A DNA stretch of 37,329 bases from Desulfobulbaceae bacterium (GCA_031287565.1 JAITSS010000034.1:1-37329); one strand, 5' to 3'. Counted from the first letter of the stretch, positions 1 to 8,154 are shown. Numbers and translations: made by a program. The notes: a model not told the origin generated them from the sequence alone.

Positions 1-107
1 CATCACTCCCGCAATGCGGACATAATACTTTGATATAAACCATATTTCACCTCGTTATTAATTTTCGTCAATCATATCACAAATTAAAATTACTATCCAA
101 CCATTTC

Positions 108-329
108 ATGACATCACCCAATTTCGGCAACATTGTCTTAAAGGAAGACGAAAACGGCGAATTCACCGCCTGCATCGTCGATGTGAAAGGGCCGTATGAC
201 AACAAAGAACATGTCCCGATTTCCAGTTGGTTTCTGTTTTTCGCCCACAGGAAAATGCGCCGCCGCGCCGCAAGGCTGCTTCAACGCATACAAACCTTCA
301 TTCCGAAGCCCGAATCTCCAAACTTCTGA
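108..329 (+). CDS. Possible small hypothetical protein (73 aa)
   Basis: An open frame from ATG 108 to TGA 329, ending 39 bases before the next gene. The first 40 residues are acidic and mixed in composition, and the last 30 are arginine-rich. I do not recognise a family. Codon choice (GAA, AAC, GGC, GCC, ATC) resembles the neighbours, which favours a real gene, but no convincing Shine-Dalgarno sequence precedes the ATG and the first 100 bases upstream are AT-rich. A change of character around residue 40 could mean a frameshifted remnant. Bases 1-107 hold nothing else that I can identify. Confidence 0.35.
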   Translation: MTSPNFGNIVLKEDENGEFTACIVDVKGPYDNKEHVPISSWFLFFAHRKMRRRAARLLQRIQTFIPKPESPNF

Positions 330-368
330 ATGCCGCTCAAAAAATCTCAATTTTCAGGATAAAACAAC

Positions 369-1586
369 ATGGCGAAAATTGTCATCATCGGCGCCGGTGG
401 CGTCGGCAATGTCGTGGCGAAAAAATGCGCTCAGAATGCTCATATTTTTACGGAAATCTGGCTTGTCAGCCGCGATGAGGCGAAATGCCGGGTGATCGCT
501 GACGAAATAGCGAAACAGTATCGAGTGAGCCTGCAAACCGCCGCCGTCAATGCCGATGATGTTCAGGCGCTGACCAATCTGCTACAAAAAATCAGACCGG
601 AATTAGTCATAAATGTGGCGCTACCCTATCAGGATTTACATATCATGGACGCCTGCCTGGCCGCCGGGGTCAATTATCTCGATACCGCCAACTACGAGCC
701 GCCGGACGAGGCGCATTTTGAGTACAGCCACCAATGGGCCTATCAGGAACGTTTCCGCGACAAGGGCCTGATGGCGGTTTTAGGCTGCGGCTTTGATCCC
801 GGCGTTACCAATGTTTTCTGCGCTCATGCCCAAAAACACCTGTTTGACAGCATCGAAAGCATCGACATTTTAGACGCCAACGCCGGCGACCATGGCCACC
901 CATTCGCCACCAATTTCAACCCGGAAATCAATATCCGCGAGGTGACGCAAGTCGTCCGCCACTGGCGGGACGGCAAGTGGCTGGAAACCCCGGCAATCTT
1001 AGACGAAGGCGCGGCGCATTTCTCGTTTGATTATCCGGTGGTCGGACCAAAAGAAAGCTATCTTTTATATCACGAGGAAATGGAGTCGTTGGCGAAACAT
1101 ATCCGAGGCTTGAAACGAATTCGTTTCTGGATGACATTTTCGGAAAATTACCTGACTCATCTGAAAGTGCTGAACAATGTGGGTATGACCCGCATCGACC
1201 CGGTTCATTTCAACGGACAAAAGATTATCCCGCTGCAATTTCTGAAAGCGCTTTTGCCCGACCCCGGCGGCTTGGGGGCGAATTACAGCGGCAAGACCGT
1301 GATCGGCTGCGTGTTCGACGGTGTGAAAGATGGCAAGCGCCTGAAAAAATACATCTATAATGTCTGCGATCACGCCGAAGCCTGGCGCGAAGTACAAGCG
1401 CAGGCGGTGTCGTACACCACCGGCGTGCCAACGATGATTGGCGCGATGATGATGCTGACCGGCGTCTGGCGCGGCGTCGGCGTCTTTAATGTCGAACAAC
1501 TTGATCCCGACCGTTTTATGAATGAATTAAGCCGCTGCGGCCTTCCCTGGCAAACGTTAGATTTCACTGGATATTTGCCGGAATAA
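369..1586 (+). CDS. Carboxynorspermidine dehydrogenase (saccharopine dehydrogenase family)
   Basis: NAD(P)-dependent enzyme that reductively condenses L-aspartate-semialdehyde with a diamine to give carboxy(nor)spermidine, the first step of the alternative spermidine/norspermidine route common in anaerobes and vibrios. The 405-residue product has the family's usual length. Residues 8-13 (GAGGVG) form the Rossmann dinucleotide loop after a hydrophobic first strand. Further on, NYLDTANYEPPDEA and GCGFDPGVTNVF are characteristic of this branch of the saccharopine dehydrogenase superfamily. The partner decarboxylase (nspC) is not in the window. A bona fide saccharopine dehydrogenase is the alternative, but the length and these motifs favour the polyamine enzyme. 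The ATG is preceded by an AGGA at about 355-358. Confidence 0.85.
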   Translation: MAKIVIIGAGGVGNVVAKKCAQNAHIFTEIWLVSRDEAKCRVIADEIAKQYRVSLQTAAVNADDVQALTNLLQKIRPELVINVALPYQDLHIMDACLAAGVNYLDTANYEPPDEAHFEYSHQWAYQERFRDKGLMAVLGCGFDPGVTNVFCAHAQKHLFDSIESIDILDANAGDHGHPFATNFNPEINIREVTQVVRHWRDGKWLETPAILDEGAAHFSFDYPVVGPKESYLLYHEEMESLAKHIRGLKRIRFWMTFSENYLTHLKVLNNVGMTRIDPVHFNGQKIIPLQFLKALLPDPGGLGANYSGKTVIGCVFDGVKDGKRLKKYIYNVCDHAEAWREVQAQAVSYTTGVPTMIGAMMMLTGVWRGVGVFNVEQLDPDRFMNELSRCGLPWQTLDFTGYLPE

Positions 1587-1628
1587 CCTCATAATTCCCA
1601 ACAAAAAACATGGGGAGGAACATTGAAT

Positions 1629-2030
1629 ATGACGGTTTTTGCGCCATTGAGCGTCGGCGAGTTGCTGGACAAGATCACAATTCTGCGCATCAAAAAGGAC
1701 AAGTTGCCGTCGGGAGAAAGGCGCGACAATGTCGCGCTGGAGCTTGAGCTTTTGCAACAGATCTGGGAACGGGAAAATATCCGGGACGCCGAAATCGCCG
1801 CGCTCTTCGACGAATTATGGGAAATCAATCGCCGATTATGGGCGATTGAGGACAGTATTCGTCTTCATGAAAAAGCAGGCGATTTCGGCGACGAGTTTAT
1901 TCAACTGGCGCGTTCGGTCTATGTCACCAATGATCACCGCTCTGAGATAAAATCGGCGATCAACCGACTGGCCAGGTCGCGAATTGTCGAAGAAAAAGAG
2001 TACGCCCGCTACGATGACAGGTCAGTCTGA
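1629..2030 (+). CDS. DUF6165 family protein
   Basis: Small cytoplasmic protein (133 aa from the ATG at 1629) with the conserved opening PLSVGELLDKITILRIK and a long, largely helical acidic/basic body. It matches my recollection of the DUF6165 family, whose function is unknown and which is often encoded next to cell-surface glycosyltransferases. That is the case here: the next gene is a family 9 glycosyltransferase whose start lies inside the end of this one. A GGGGAGGA ribosome-binding site at 1612-1619 serves either a TTG at 1623 or the ATG at 1629. I prefer the ATG because the family motif begins immediately afterwards. A role in polysaccharide or lipopolysaccharide assembly is inferred from context only. 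Confidence 0.7.
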   Translation: MTVFAPLSVGELLDKITILRIKKDKLPSGERRDNVALELELLQQIWERENIRDAEIAALFDELWEINRRLWAIEDSIRLHEKAGDFGDEFIQLARSVYVTNDHRSEIKSAINRLARSRIVEEKEYARYDDRSV

Positions 2031-3018
2031 GCATATCCTGGTCATCAAACTGGGCGCTTTGGGTGACATCATCATGGCCGACGGGGCCTTGCGCGACATT
2101 CGCCGTCATCATCCCGGCGCTCGCATCACCGTCATGACCACGCCAAGCTACTCCGCCTTGTTTCAGCGTTGCCCCTGGGTAGACGACGTCTTTCTCCATG
2201 CGCGGGATTCTCGTTTCCGGTTGGATAAAATGCTGAATCTGCGCCGCCGTTTACGGAGTCTGCCGCACATTGACCGCGTGTACGACCTGCAACAGGTTGG
2301 ACGCACCCGTTTCTATTGCCGCTGGCTTTTTCCCCGCGTTGACTGGTGCGGCGACGCCCACGGTTGCCGCTGGCAAATTGATCATTTTGATGGTTCTTGT
2401 TTTCTTGAGCATATACAGCGTTCTCTGTTTTTGGCTGGTCTCGAAACCCCTTGCGCTATGACAGGTGATGTCTCATGGATCACCGCCGCGCCACCTGTTA
2501 TCGAACGGATTATGAACGCGCGCGGCTTGCGTCCAGGTTTCGCCTTGCTTTTCCCTGGATGTTCGCCGGAGCATCCGGAAAAACGCTGGCCGCATTTCCC
2601 TCGTCTGGCGCGGGAGCTGACGCGGCGAGGCTGGCAAGTGGCGACTGCGCCGGGGCCTGACGAAATGCAATCGCGTCAGGAAACAATCGGCATCCCGCTG
2701 ACCAAAGATGGCAAGGCTCTGGATATTTTTGAGCTGGCCGGAGCGCTCACACAGGCGGCTCTGGTCATCGGCAATGATACCGGGCCAACTTATCTGGCGG
2801 CTCGCCTGGGACGCCCAGGACTTGCCTTGTTTGGCGGGCACGCGCCAGCAAGCCGTTCCGGCATCCAGTATACGGCCGCCTTTCAATGGCTAGAACGCCG
2901 CGACCTGGCCGATATTTCCCTCGATGAAGTCATAAAGGCGCTGGAACAGCGATTGACCTCGCCGCCGAGCGTCTCGCAAAACCTGAGAGGCGGCACCCAT
3001 TCTGATGCAATATTTTAG
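2014..3018 (+). CDS. Glycosyltransferase family 9 (heptosyltransferase-like)
   Basis: GT-B fold transferase of the ADP-heptose:LPS heptosyltransferase family (GT9), acting at the cytoplasmic face of the inner membrane in LPS core or other glycan assembly. From the ATG at 2014 the protein has 334 residues. The N-terminal domain opens with ILVIKLGALGD (GALGD at 14-18), and the C-terminal donor-binding domain carries the family signature GNDTGPTYLAA (G253-P258). An upstream TTG at 1984 would add ten lysine-rich residues. The ATG is preferred because the conserved strand starts just after it. The gene overlaps the DUF6165 gene by 17 bases, implying translational coupling. The acceptor sugar cannot be told from the sequence. 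Confidence 0.85.
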   Translation: MTGQSEHILVIKLGALGDIIMADGALRDIRRHHPGARITVMTTPSYSALFQRCPWVDDVFLHARDSRFRLDKMLNLRRRLRSLPHIDRVYDLQQVGRTRFYCRWLFPRVDWCGDAHGCRWQIDHFDGSCFLEHIQRSLFLAGLETPCAMTGDVSWITAAPPVIERIMNARGLRPGFALLFPGCSPEHPEKRWPHFPRLARELTRRGWQVATAPGPDEMQSRQETIGIPLTKDGKALDIFELAGALTQAALVIGNDTGPTYLAARLGRPGLALFGGHAPASRSGIQYTAAFQWLERRDLADISLDEVIKALEQRLTSPPSVSQNLRGGTHSDAIF

Positions 3019-3029
3019 GGAGGAACATC

Positions 3030-3860
3030 ATGGCGAAAACGATAGCCGATTGGCGACGGATGAAAGAAGCGGGGGAAAAAATTGTGGTTCTAACCGCTTA
3101 CGACGCGCCAATGGCGCGGCTGCTCCATGAAAGCGGCGTCGATATTCTTTTGGTCGGCGATTCTCTGGGCAACGTGGTGCTCGGTTATGATTCGACCGTG
3201 CCAGTGACGATGGCGCAGATGCTACACCATTCGGCGGCGGTGCGGCGTGGCGCGCCAGAGGCTTTTGTTGTCACCGATATGCCTTTTGGTTCGTATCAAT
3301 GCGGCCACCGCCAGGCGGTGGCCAATGCCATTTTATTAATGAAAGAAAGCGGTTGCGATGCCGTGAAACTGGAAGGCGGCGCTGAGGTCGCGCCACTGGT
3401 CGAGCGCATGACCACGGCGGGCGTGCCAGTGATGGGGCATATTGGCCTGACACCACAAACCGCGTCGCTTCTCGGCGGTTATCGGGTGCAGGGACGTGAC
3501 CTGCCCGCAGCGGAAAAGTTGCTGGCCAGCGCCCGCGCCCTCCAGGATGCCGGGGTGTTCGCCATTACGCTTGAATGTGTGCCGAAAGAGCTGGCCGCGA
3601 TTCTGTCTAACCAGATAAAGCCGCCAATTATCGGCATTGGCGCGGGGAATGGCTGCGACGGCCAGGTTCTCGTGTGCAGCGATATGTTTGGCCTCTACGA
3701 AAAATTCGCGCCAAAATTTGTCAAACGCTACGCCAATCTCGCGCCGCTGATGCGTGATGCCGCGAGTCAATATGTGCGAGAAGTGCGTAGCGGCCATTAC
3801 CCCGACGATGAGCACAGCTTTACCGCCGCAACTGATTACCAATCCTTGTCCGGAACCTGA
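3030..3860 (+). CDS. panB: 3-methyl-2-oxobutanoate hydroxymethyltransferase
   Basis: Transfers a hydroxymethyl group from 5,10-methylene-tetrahydrofolate to alpha-ketoisovalerate, giving ketopantoate, the first committed step of pantothenate/CoA synthesis in the cytoplasm. The 276-residue protein has the typical length and motifs: TAYDAPMARLL, the metal-binding VGDSLGN with D44, TDMPFGSYQ with D83, KLEGG, VMGHIGLTPQ, LECVPKEL with the expected catalytic Glu, and GAGNGCDGQVLV. A strong GGGAGG lies 8-13 bases before the ATG. It is the last gene of the first plus-strand group and is followed by a GC-rich hairpin. panC and panD are not present here. Confidence 0.96.
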   Translation: MAKTIADWRRMKEAGEKIVVLTAYDAPMARLLHESGVDILLVGDSLGNVVLGYDSTVPVTMAQMLHHSAAVRRGAPEAFVVTDMPFGSYQCGHRQAVANAILLMKESGCDAVKLEGGAEVAPLVERMTTAGVPVMGHIGLTPQTASLLGGYRVQGRDLPAAEKLLASARALQDAGVFAITLECVPKELAAILSNQIKPPIIGIGAGNGCDGQVLVCSDMFGLYEKFAPKFVKRYANLAPLMRDAASQYVREVRSGHYPDDEHSFTAATDYQSLSGT

Positions 3861-3875
3861 TTTTCCAAAAAGATC

Positions 3876-3915
3876 GGCGCGGGCGACTCCGCAAAAGCGC
3901 CCGCGCCACCCTTTT
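3876..3915 (+). terminator. Hairpin terminator after panB
   Basis: Perfect 10-bp stem GGCGCGGGCG (3876-3885) with CGCCCGCGCC (3898-3907), 12-base loop, followed by the short pyrimidine run ACCCTTTT. The T tract is weak, so termination may be incomplete or Rho-assisted. It separates panB from the dcw operon. Between here and the MraZ operator (3916-4078) I see no gene. Confidence 0.65.
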
Positions 3916-4078
3916 GACCGAATGCTTGTCCATTCGCGTCCCCTTAAAGCGTTTTTCCCGCCCCTGTTCATCCGCTGGCCGCTTCAGGTTGTATTTTCCA
4001 TCGTTCACAGACACAACATATAGTTGCCTGTTGATAAACCATTTATTTCCAAGTCACTGAAGTTCCGTGTATCGCCCC

Positions 4079-4108
4079 TTGACGAGGCGCTATGTATCGG
4101 AGTAAAAG
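4079..4108 (+). promoter_or_regulatory. Candidate dcw operon promoter
   Basis: TTGACG at 4079-4084 matches a sigma-70 -35 box in five of six positions. Eighteen bases later lies a poor -10 (TAAAAG, 4103-4108). It is placed just upstream of the MraZ operator, so a transcript would start at about 4114 and MraZ bound to the repeats would block it. The -10 is weak and this is a position-supported guess. Confidence 0.35.
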
Positions 4109-4116
4109 ACAACTCA

Positions 4117-4152
4117 GTGGGGAAAAGTGGGGTGTTGTGGGGCCAAGTGGGG
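4117..4152 (+). promoter_or_regulatory. MraZ operator: four GTGGGG direct repeats at 10-bp period
   Basis: GTGGGG occurs at 4117-4122, 4127-4132, 4137-4142 and 4147-4152, exactly ten bases apart, so all four lie on one face of the helix. This is the known MraZ box architecture (TGGG direct repeats with short spacers upstream of mraZ), where the ring-shaped MraZ oligomer binds and autoregulates the dcw operon. The last repeat ends four bases before the mraZ ATG at 4157 and doubles as its purine-rich ribosome-binding site (GGGGCGAA), so binding could also compete with translation initiation signals on the DNA or delimit the 5' leader. Confidence 0.9.
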
Positions 4153-4156
4153 CGAA

Positions 4157-4693
4157 ATGGATAAGGCGGCGACCGTGGCTAAAGCGCGTTTTCGAGAAAG
4201 GTCAGAGCATTGCCTGGACGACAAAGGACGCCTCAATCTGCCCAGCCGATTCAGAGAGCAGCTTCGCTTCTATGATTCCGAAACTCTTATGATTTCCATC
4301 TGGGGACGTGACCATTTGCGCGTCTATCCTCTGGCCGATTGGGAAGAGATGGAGACTGAGCTGGAAGACAAATGGGCGACGCTGTCAGAGCGCCTCGACT
4401 CCATCTCCGACGAGGATGGCGACGATACGGAATTCATCAAGCTGTCACGGCAGTTAGAAAAAATCAAAGCGCGCATCTATGAAGTCATAGAATGCCAGAT
4501 CGACAAGCAAGGCCGGATTCTTCTGCCGCAGCAGAGACGCGAGCAAGTCAGCATCAGAAAAGACATTGTGCTGGTCGGGCTGGGGAAATTTTTTGAACTC
4601 TGGGGCAAAGAGAATTGGGATGCCGGGCGCGAGCGCTTGGCGGCCATCACCGGGAAAAACGATGATATCCGCGCCGCCCTCGGAGTGTTGTAA
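4157..4693 (+). CDS. mraZ: Transcriptional regulator MraZ
   Basis: AbrB-fold DNA-binding protein that forms ring oligomers and represses the dcw operon through the repeats directly upstream. Two SpoVT/AbrB-like halves are visible: LDDKGRLNLPSRFRE (DDKGR at residues 21-25) and IDKQGRILLPQQRRE (DKQGR at 116-120), each carrying the family's DxxGR. From the ATG at 4157 the protein has 178 residues, 25-35 longer than usual. The extra length is an acidic, helical segment (about 55-95: EMETELEDKWATLSERLD and onward) between the two halves. A GTG at 4127 is in frame but lies inside the operator, so I reject it as the start. The stop is immediately followed by the rsmH ATG. Confidence 0.92.
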   Translation: MDKAATVAKARFRERSEHCLDDKGRLNLPSRFREQLRFYDSETLMISIWGRDHLRVYPLADWEEMETELEDKWATLSERLDSISDEDGDDTEFIKLSRQLEKIKARIYEVIECQIDKQGRILLPQQRREQVSIRKDIVLVGLGKFFELWGKENWDAGRERLAAITGKNDDIRAALGVL

Positions 4694-5587
4694 ATGGCCA
4701 CTCAAACCGAGGCTGCGCACGTCTCGGTTTTGCTGAACGAGGCCATGGCCGCGCTGGCGCCGCGAGCGGGCGGTTTGTATGTCGATGGCACTCTGGGCCT
4801 GGGCGGCCACAGCGAGGAAATTCTGCGGCGGTCGTCACCCGACGGTCGTTTGATCGCCTTTGATTGGGATGCGGAAGCCTTGCGGCGGGCGCGGGAGCGT
4901 CTTGCATATTTTGGCGAACGGCTCACGATCATGCGCCGCAATTTTGCCGAAATAGCCGTGGCCCTCGCCGAACTTGGCGTCAGCGGCGTCGATGGCATTC
5001 TGGTTGATATTGGCATGTCATCGTTACAGCTTGAGCACGGTGGTCGCGGCTTCAGTTTCCAGCGAGATGAGCCGCTCGACATGCGCATGGACACCCGTCG
5101 CGGGCAAACTGCGGCGGCCCTGCTGGCGAGCGCCACGGAAAACGAGCTGGCCGATATTTTTTTTTATTACGGCGAAGAACGGCAGGCGCGGCGGATTGCC
5201 GAAATCCTTGTCGAAACCAGAAAGAAGACGCCGGTTCAGAGCAGTCGTCAATTGGCCGAACTGGTGGCGCGGGCGATCCCCAGACGTTTTCATCCGCCGA
5301 AGATTCATGTGGCGACGAAGGTGTTTCAGGCGCTGCGCATCGCCGTCAACGGCGAGTTGGAAAATCTGGCCAGCTTTCTCGCCGACGCCCCGGCTTTGCT
5401 AAATCCGGGCGGCAGGCTGGCGGTGATCGCCTTTCACTCGCTGGAAGACGGTCTGGTCAAACGCGCCTTGAAGACCAACCAAAGCCTGGCAGAAAAAATA
5501 AAGCGTCCCATGTGCGCCGGGGATGAGGAAATCGCCCGTAATCCACGGGCGCGAAGCGCCAGACTGCGTGTCGCGGAAAAAATTTGA
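4694..5587 (+). CDS. rsmH: 16S rRNA (cytosine(1402)-N(4))-methyltransferase
   Basis: SAM-dependent methyltransferase (formerly MraW) that N4-methylates C1402 in the decoding centre of 16S rRNA, the standard second gene of dcw clusters. The 297-residue protein has the expected length. HVSVLLNE opens the protein, the SAM-binding loop DGTLGLGGHS is at residues 31-40, followed by FDWDAEAL, DGILVDIGMSS, the family motif GFSFQRDEPLDMRMD, KVFQALRIAVNGEL, and FHSLEDGLVK near the C-terminus. The ATG follows the mraZ TAA with no gap (TAAATG), which suggests translational coupling. Nothing about it is unusual. Confidence 0.96.
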   Translation: MATQTEAAHVSVLLNEAMAALAPRAGGLYVDGTLGLGGHSEEILRRSSPDGRLIAFDWDAEALRRARERLAYFGERLTIMRRNFAEIAVALAELGVSGVDGILVDIGMSSLQLEHGGRGFSFQRDEPLDMRMDTRRGQTAAALLASATENELADIFFYYGEERQARRIAEILVETRKKTPVQSSRQLAELVARAIPRRFHPPKIHVATKVFQALRIAVNGELENLASFLADAPALLNPGGRLAVIAFHSLEDGLVKRALKTNQSLAEKIKRPMCAGDEEIARNPRARSARLRVAEKI

Positions 5588-5604
5588 ACAGCAAGGTCAA
5601 TGCC

Positions 5605-6039
5605 ATGAACAGCTCACGCCACAGAAGGTACTCGTTCTCCTCCCGCCGCGCTTCCCTCTTCGCCCGTATGCGACAACAGCTGGAACAGGCCCTGTATACG
5701 CGCCGTCGGACATATGTCGGCTCGCGCCGCCGTCGCTCTTTCGCGGCGCGGCTGGCCGACAACGGCCGCTGTCTCCTGGAGCGCCTGAACACCAGTTTTA
5801 GCCGCGTCGCCTGCAAAATGCTGATGGGCTTCGCGATGGTCGCGGTGGGTTGCCTGATTCTTTGCAATGCGCTGCAACGATCCTACGCTGAAGAGGGTCG
5901 GCAAACGCTGGCGACACAACAGAAACTGCAAGACGAGTACACCAAGGCGCGCGGCGAGCTAAACATGATCATCCGCCAAAACAAGGATAGTCTCGGTCTG
6001 GACGAGGGAAAACCGGATCAGTTGATTAAAATGAACTAA
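5605..6039 (+). CDS. ftsL: FtsL-like bitopic division protein
   Basis: Small bitopic membrane protein occupying the ftsL slot between rsmH and ftsI. FtsL pairs with FtsB and FtsQ in the periplasm to activate FtsWI. From ATG 5605 (AAGG at 5593-5596 is a well-placed ribosome-binding site, and a TTG at 5584 is the rejected alternative) it has 144 residues: a long arginine-rich cytoplasmic tail (1-70), a single transmembrane helix at about 72-90 (MLMGFAMVAVGCLILCNAL) and a short periplasmic helical segment (about 91-125) with heptad-like spacing. FtsL is poorly conserved, so the name rests on position and topology rather than on clear sequence similarity. The 70-residue cytoplasmic tail is longer than usual. 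Confidence 0.7.
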   Translation: MNSSRHRRYSFSSRRASLFARMRQQLEQALYTRRRTYVGSRRRRSFAARLADNGRCLLERLNTSFSRVACKMLMGFAMVAVGCLILCNALQRSYAEEGRQTLATQQKLQDEYTKARGELNMIIRQNKDSLGLDEGKPDQLIKMN

Positions 6040-6075
6040 GCGCCGGGTGGGTCGGCGCGCTGGGATGTCCCGGCG

Positions 6076-8154
6076 ATGTGGCGGGAACTTATGGCTGGGA
6101 TCAAGCGCGGAAGAAGAAAAAGGCCACCCGCTCGCGGCGGTGGCGAAAGACAAGATTTATGGCGACGGCTGCGGCGTATGCTCGCGGCGTCGCTGTTTCT
6201 GTTTCTGGGCATATTCGCGGTTTATGTTCTCCACAAGCCGATCATTGCCTGGATTGGCGCGGTCCAGCGCGTCATCGGGCATTCGGACAAGCCGGAGGAG
6301 CAGCGGCGCGGCACGATATATGATCGCAATTTCGCCGAGCTGGCGGTCAGCCGCCAGTTGGTTTCTGTGCAATCCAGAGCCAGGGAAATCGTCTCCTTTG
6401 AGGAAACCGCCGCCCGGCTGGCCCCCGTTGTGGAGCAATCGCGGGAAGAATTGCTGAAAAAAATGAAGGAAGCCTCCCGCTCTATCCTCGCATCCGGTAT
6501 TAGCCGCGACCAGGAAGAGCGAATCACCACCATGAATATGCGAGGTATTTCCATCATCCGCAAGCCGGTGCGCTCGTACCCCCAGGAAGCGGTGGCCGGG
6601 CATCTGATTGGCTACGCCGAAAACGGCGTCGGGCTTTCCGGGGCGGAATACGCCTATGACCGCGTGCCGCTCCAATTCGCTGGTCGCCTGCAAAAGGCCG
6701 GGATTCCATCCGGGCCTTTGCCTGACGTGATGCTGACCCTGGATTTGAAAATTCAGGACCTGATCGAAACCCTGGTTAAAACAATCAGCGGCAACGACCG
6801 GCGGACACGGGTCGGCGCTTATATCATGGACCTGGATCAGGGCCAGATGCTAGCGGCGGCGCAGTGGCCAGCGATGAACCCAAACATATACAGACAGTAC
6901 GAACCGGACGATCTGGACGGCATCATCACCCAGGCCGCGCCGCTTCCGGCCAAGTTCCGTCTCTTTCTGCGCGATGCGGCAATCCTGCAAAGCGGCTTCG
7001 AGAACGGCAAGGCCATCCTGCCCTGGGCGATCAACGCCGAACGCGCCGACCTCGGCAACGAGCTGCTGTTGTGGAACAAACTGAAATTCAGCGATCAGAC
7101 ACGGCCCGACTTCGCCAATCAGGAAATGCCCGGTCGCGGCGAGGAAAAATATTTCGACTGCCCATCGTTCGCCGGGCGTGACTTCGGCAGCACGCCACAA
7201 GCGCTGTCGCCGCTACGCCTCCTGACCGGAATCGGCATTCTCGCCGCCGACGGCGAATCGTTGCAACCCTTTGCCGTGGCCGCCGCCCTTAATCCAAACG
7301 ACCGCGACAAAGAAAAGCGCGTCATCGTCGATTTGACCGATGACCAGGAAAATGCGCCAGAAGCGGCGCCGGAGTTCGTGGCCAAAGAGGCGATGCGGAT
7401 GTTCACGGCGATGGCCGCGCCTGGGCGGACAGAGGCGGGCGGCGCGCCGATTTTTTATGATCAGATTGATTGCCGGGTCAGCGACGGTGAAAACGTCGGC
7501 CCGATGCGGCATCAACTGTACATGGCGGCGGTGCCGGAAAAAGATCCGCAATATGTCCTTTTGATTACGGCGCGTAAATCCGGTTTCGGCGTTCCAACCC
7601 AGGATGAGCGAACAAAGGCGGATGACATGGCGGAAATCGACGCCATCCTGGAACGGGTGTTGATGTTTGTCGAGGTCGGACGCGGTTTGCGCGGCTATGC
7701 CGCCGCCCGCGCCGACAGTTCCGGCGCTTATTCGACCAGCCGCGACCGCTGGCGGCGGGGCATTTTAAACAGTGGCAATCCGAAGGAAGACCATGCGCCG
7801 ACCAAAGAATGGTTGATGCCCGATATGGTTGGGATGAGCCTGCGCCGTGGCCTGCGCCTTCTGAACGGCGCGCCCTGTCGCATTGAAATCAGCGGCAGCG
7901 GCGAAGTGCTGCGACAAGACCCCGCCGTCGGCAAGCCCATCAAAACTGACTCGGTTTGTCGGCTGTTTTTGCGCGACGCCGTCGGCATAACGATAGAGAA
8001 AATCAAAGCGCGCAACCGGACCGAAGCCGAAAACGCGCCGCCGCCCCTCGCGCCGCCAAAGACCGGAAAACAGCCCAGCGCCAAGCAGCGGAACAATCCT
8101 TTGCTTGACAAGATACGAGAGCAAATCAAGTCCGAGGGCCAGAAGACGCCATGA
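6076..8154 (+). CDS. ftsI: FtsI/PBP3-like protein lacking transpeptidase motifs, with PASTA domain
   Basis: By position and architecture this is the septal class B penicillin-binding protein. It has a basic cytoplasmic tail, one membrane helix (about 35-52, MLAASLFLFLGIFAVYVL), the N-terminal pedestal module with RRGTIYDRNFAELAVS and GVGLSGAEYAYD, a degenerate transpeptidase-like domain (about 220-560) and a C-terminal PASTA domain (from about 581, MPDMVGMSLRRGLRLL). Aligned by eye to class B PBPs, the SxxK box is A292-K-F-R295, the KTG box is R467-V-S469 and no SxN can be placed. About 40 residues between SxxK and SxN look deleted. Flanking family segments (ALSPLRLLTGIGILAADG, DPQYVLLITAR) remain, so the frame is intact. 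I infer a non-catalytic scaffold. An alternative start is ATG 6091. Its stop overlaps the murE start (ATGA). Confidence 0.85.
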   Translation: MWRELMAGIKRGRRKRPPARGGGERQDLWRRLRRMLAASLFLFLGIFAVYVLHKPIIAWIGAVQRVIGHSDKPEEQRRGTIYDRNFAELAVSRQLVSVQSRAREIVSFEETAARLAPVVEQSREELLKKMKEASRSILASGISRDQEERITTMNMRGISIIRKPVRSYPQEAVAGHLIGYAENGVGLSGAEYAYDRVPLQFAGRLQKAGIPSGPLPDVMLTLDLKIQDLIETLVKTISGNDRRTRVGAYIMDLDQGQMLAAAQWPAMNPNIYRQYEPDDLDGIITQAAPLPAKFRLFLRDAAILQSGFENGKAILPWAINAERADLGNELLLWNKLKFSDQTRPDFANQEMPGRGEEKYFDCPSFAGRDFGSTPQALSPLRLLTGIGILAADGESLQPFAVAAALNPNDRDKEKRVIVDLTDDQENAPEAAPEFVAKEAMRMFTAMAAPGRTEAGGAPIFYDQIDCRVSDGENVGPMRHQLYMAAVPEKDPQYVLLITARKSGFGVPTQDERTKADDMAEIDAILERVLMFVEVGRGLRGYAAARADSSGAYSTSRDRWRRGILNSGNPKEDHAPTKEWLMPDMVGMSLRRGLRLLNGAPCRIEISGSGEVLRQDPAVGKPIKTDSVCRLFLRDAVGITIEKIKARNRTEAENAPPPLAPPKTGKQPSAKQRNNPLLDKIREQIKSEGQKTP

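Noticed and set aside
4127..4156. GTG start giving MraZ ten extra residues
   Set aside because: It lies inside the GTGGGG operator repeats and the added residues (GCCGAKWGE) are just translated repeats; ATG 4157 fits the family start.
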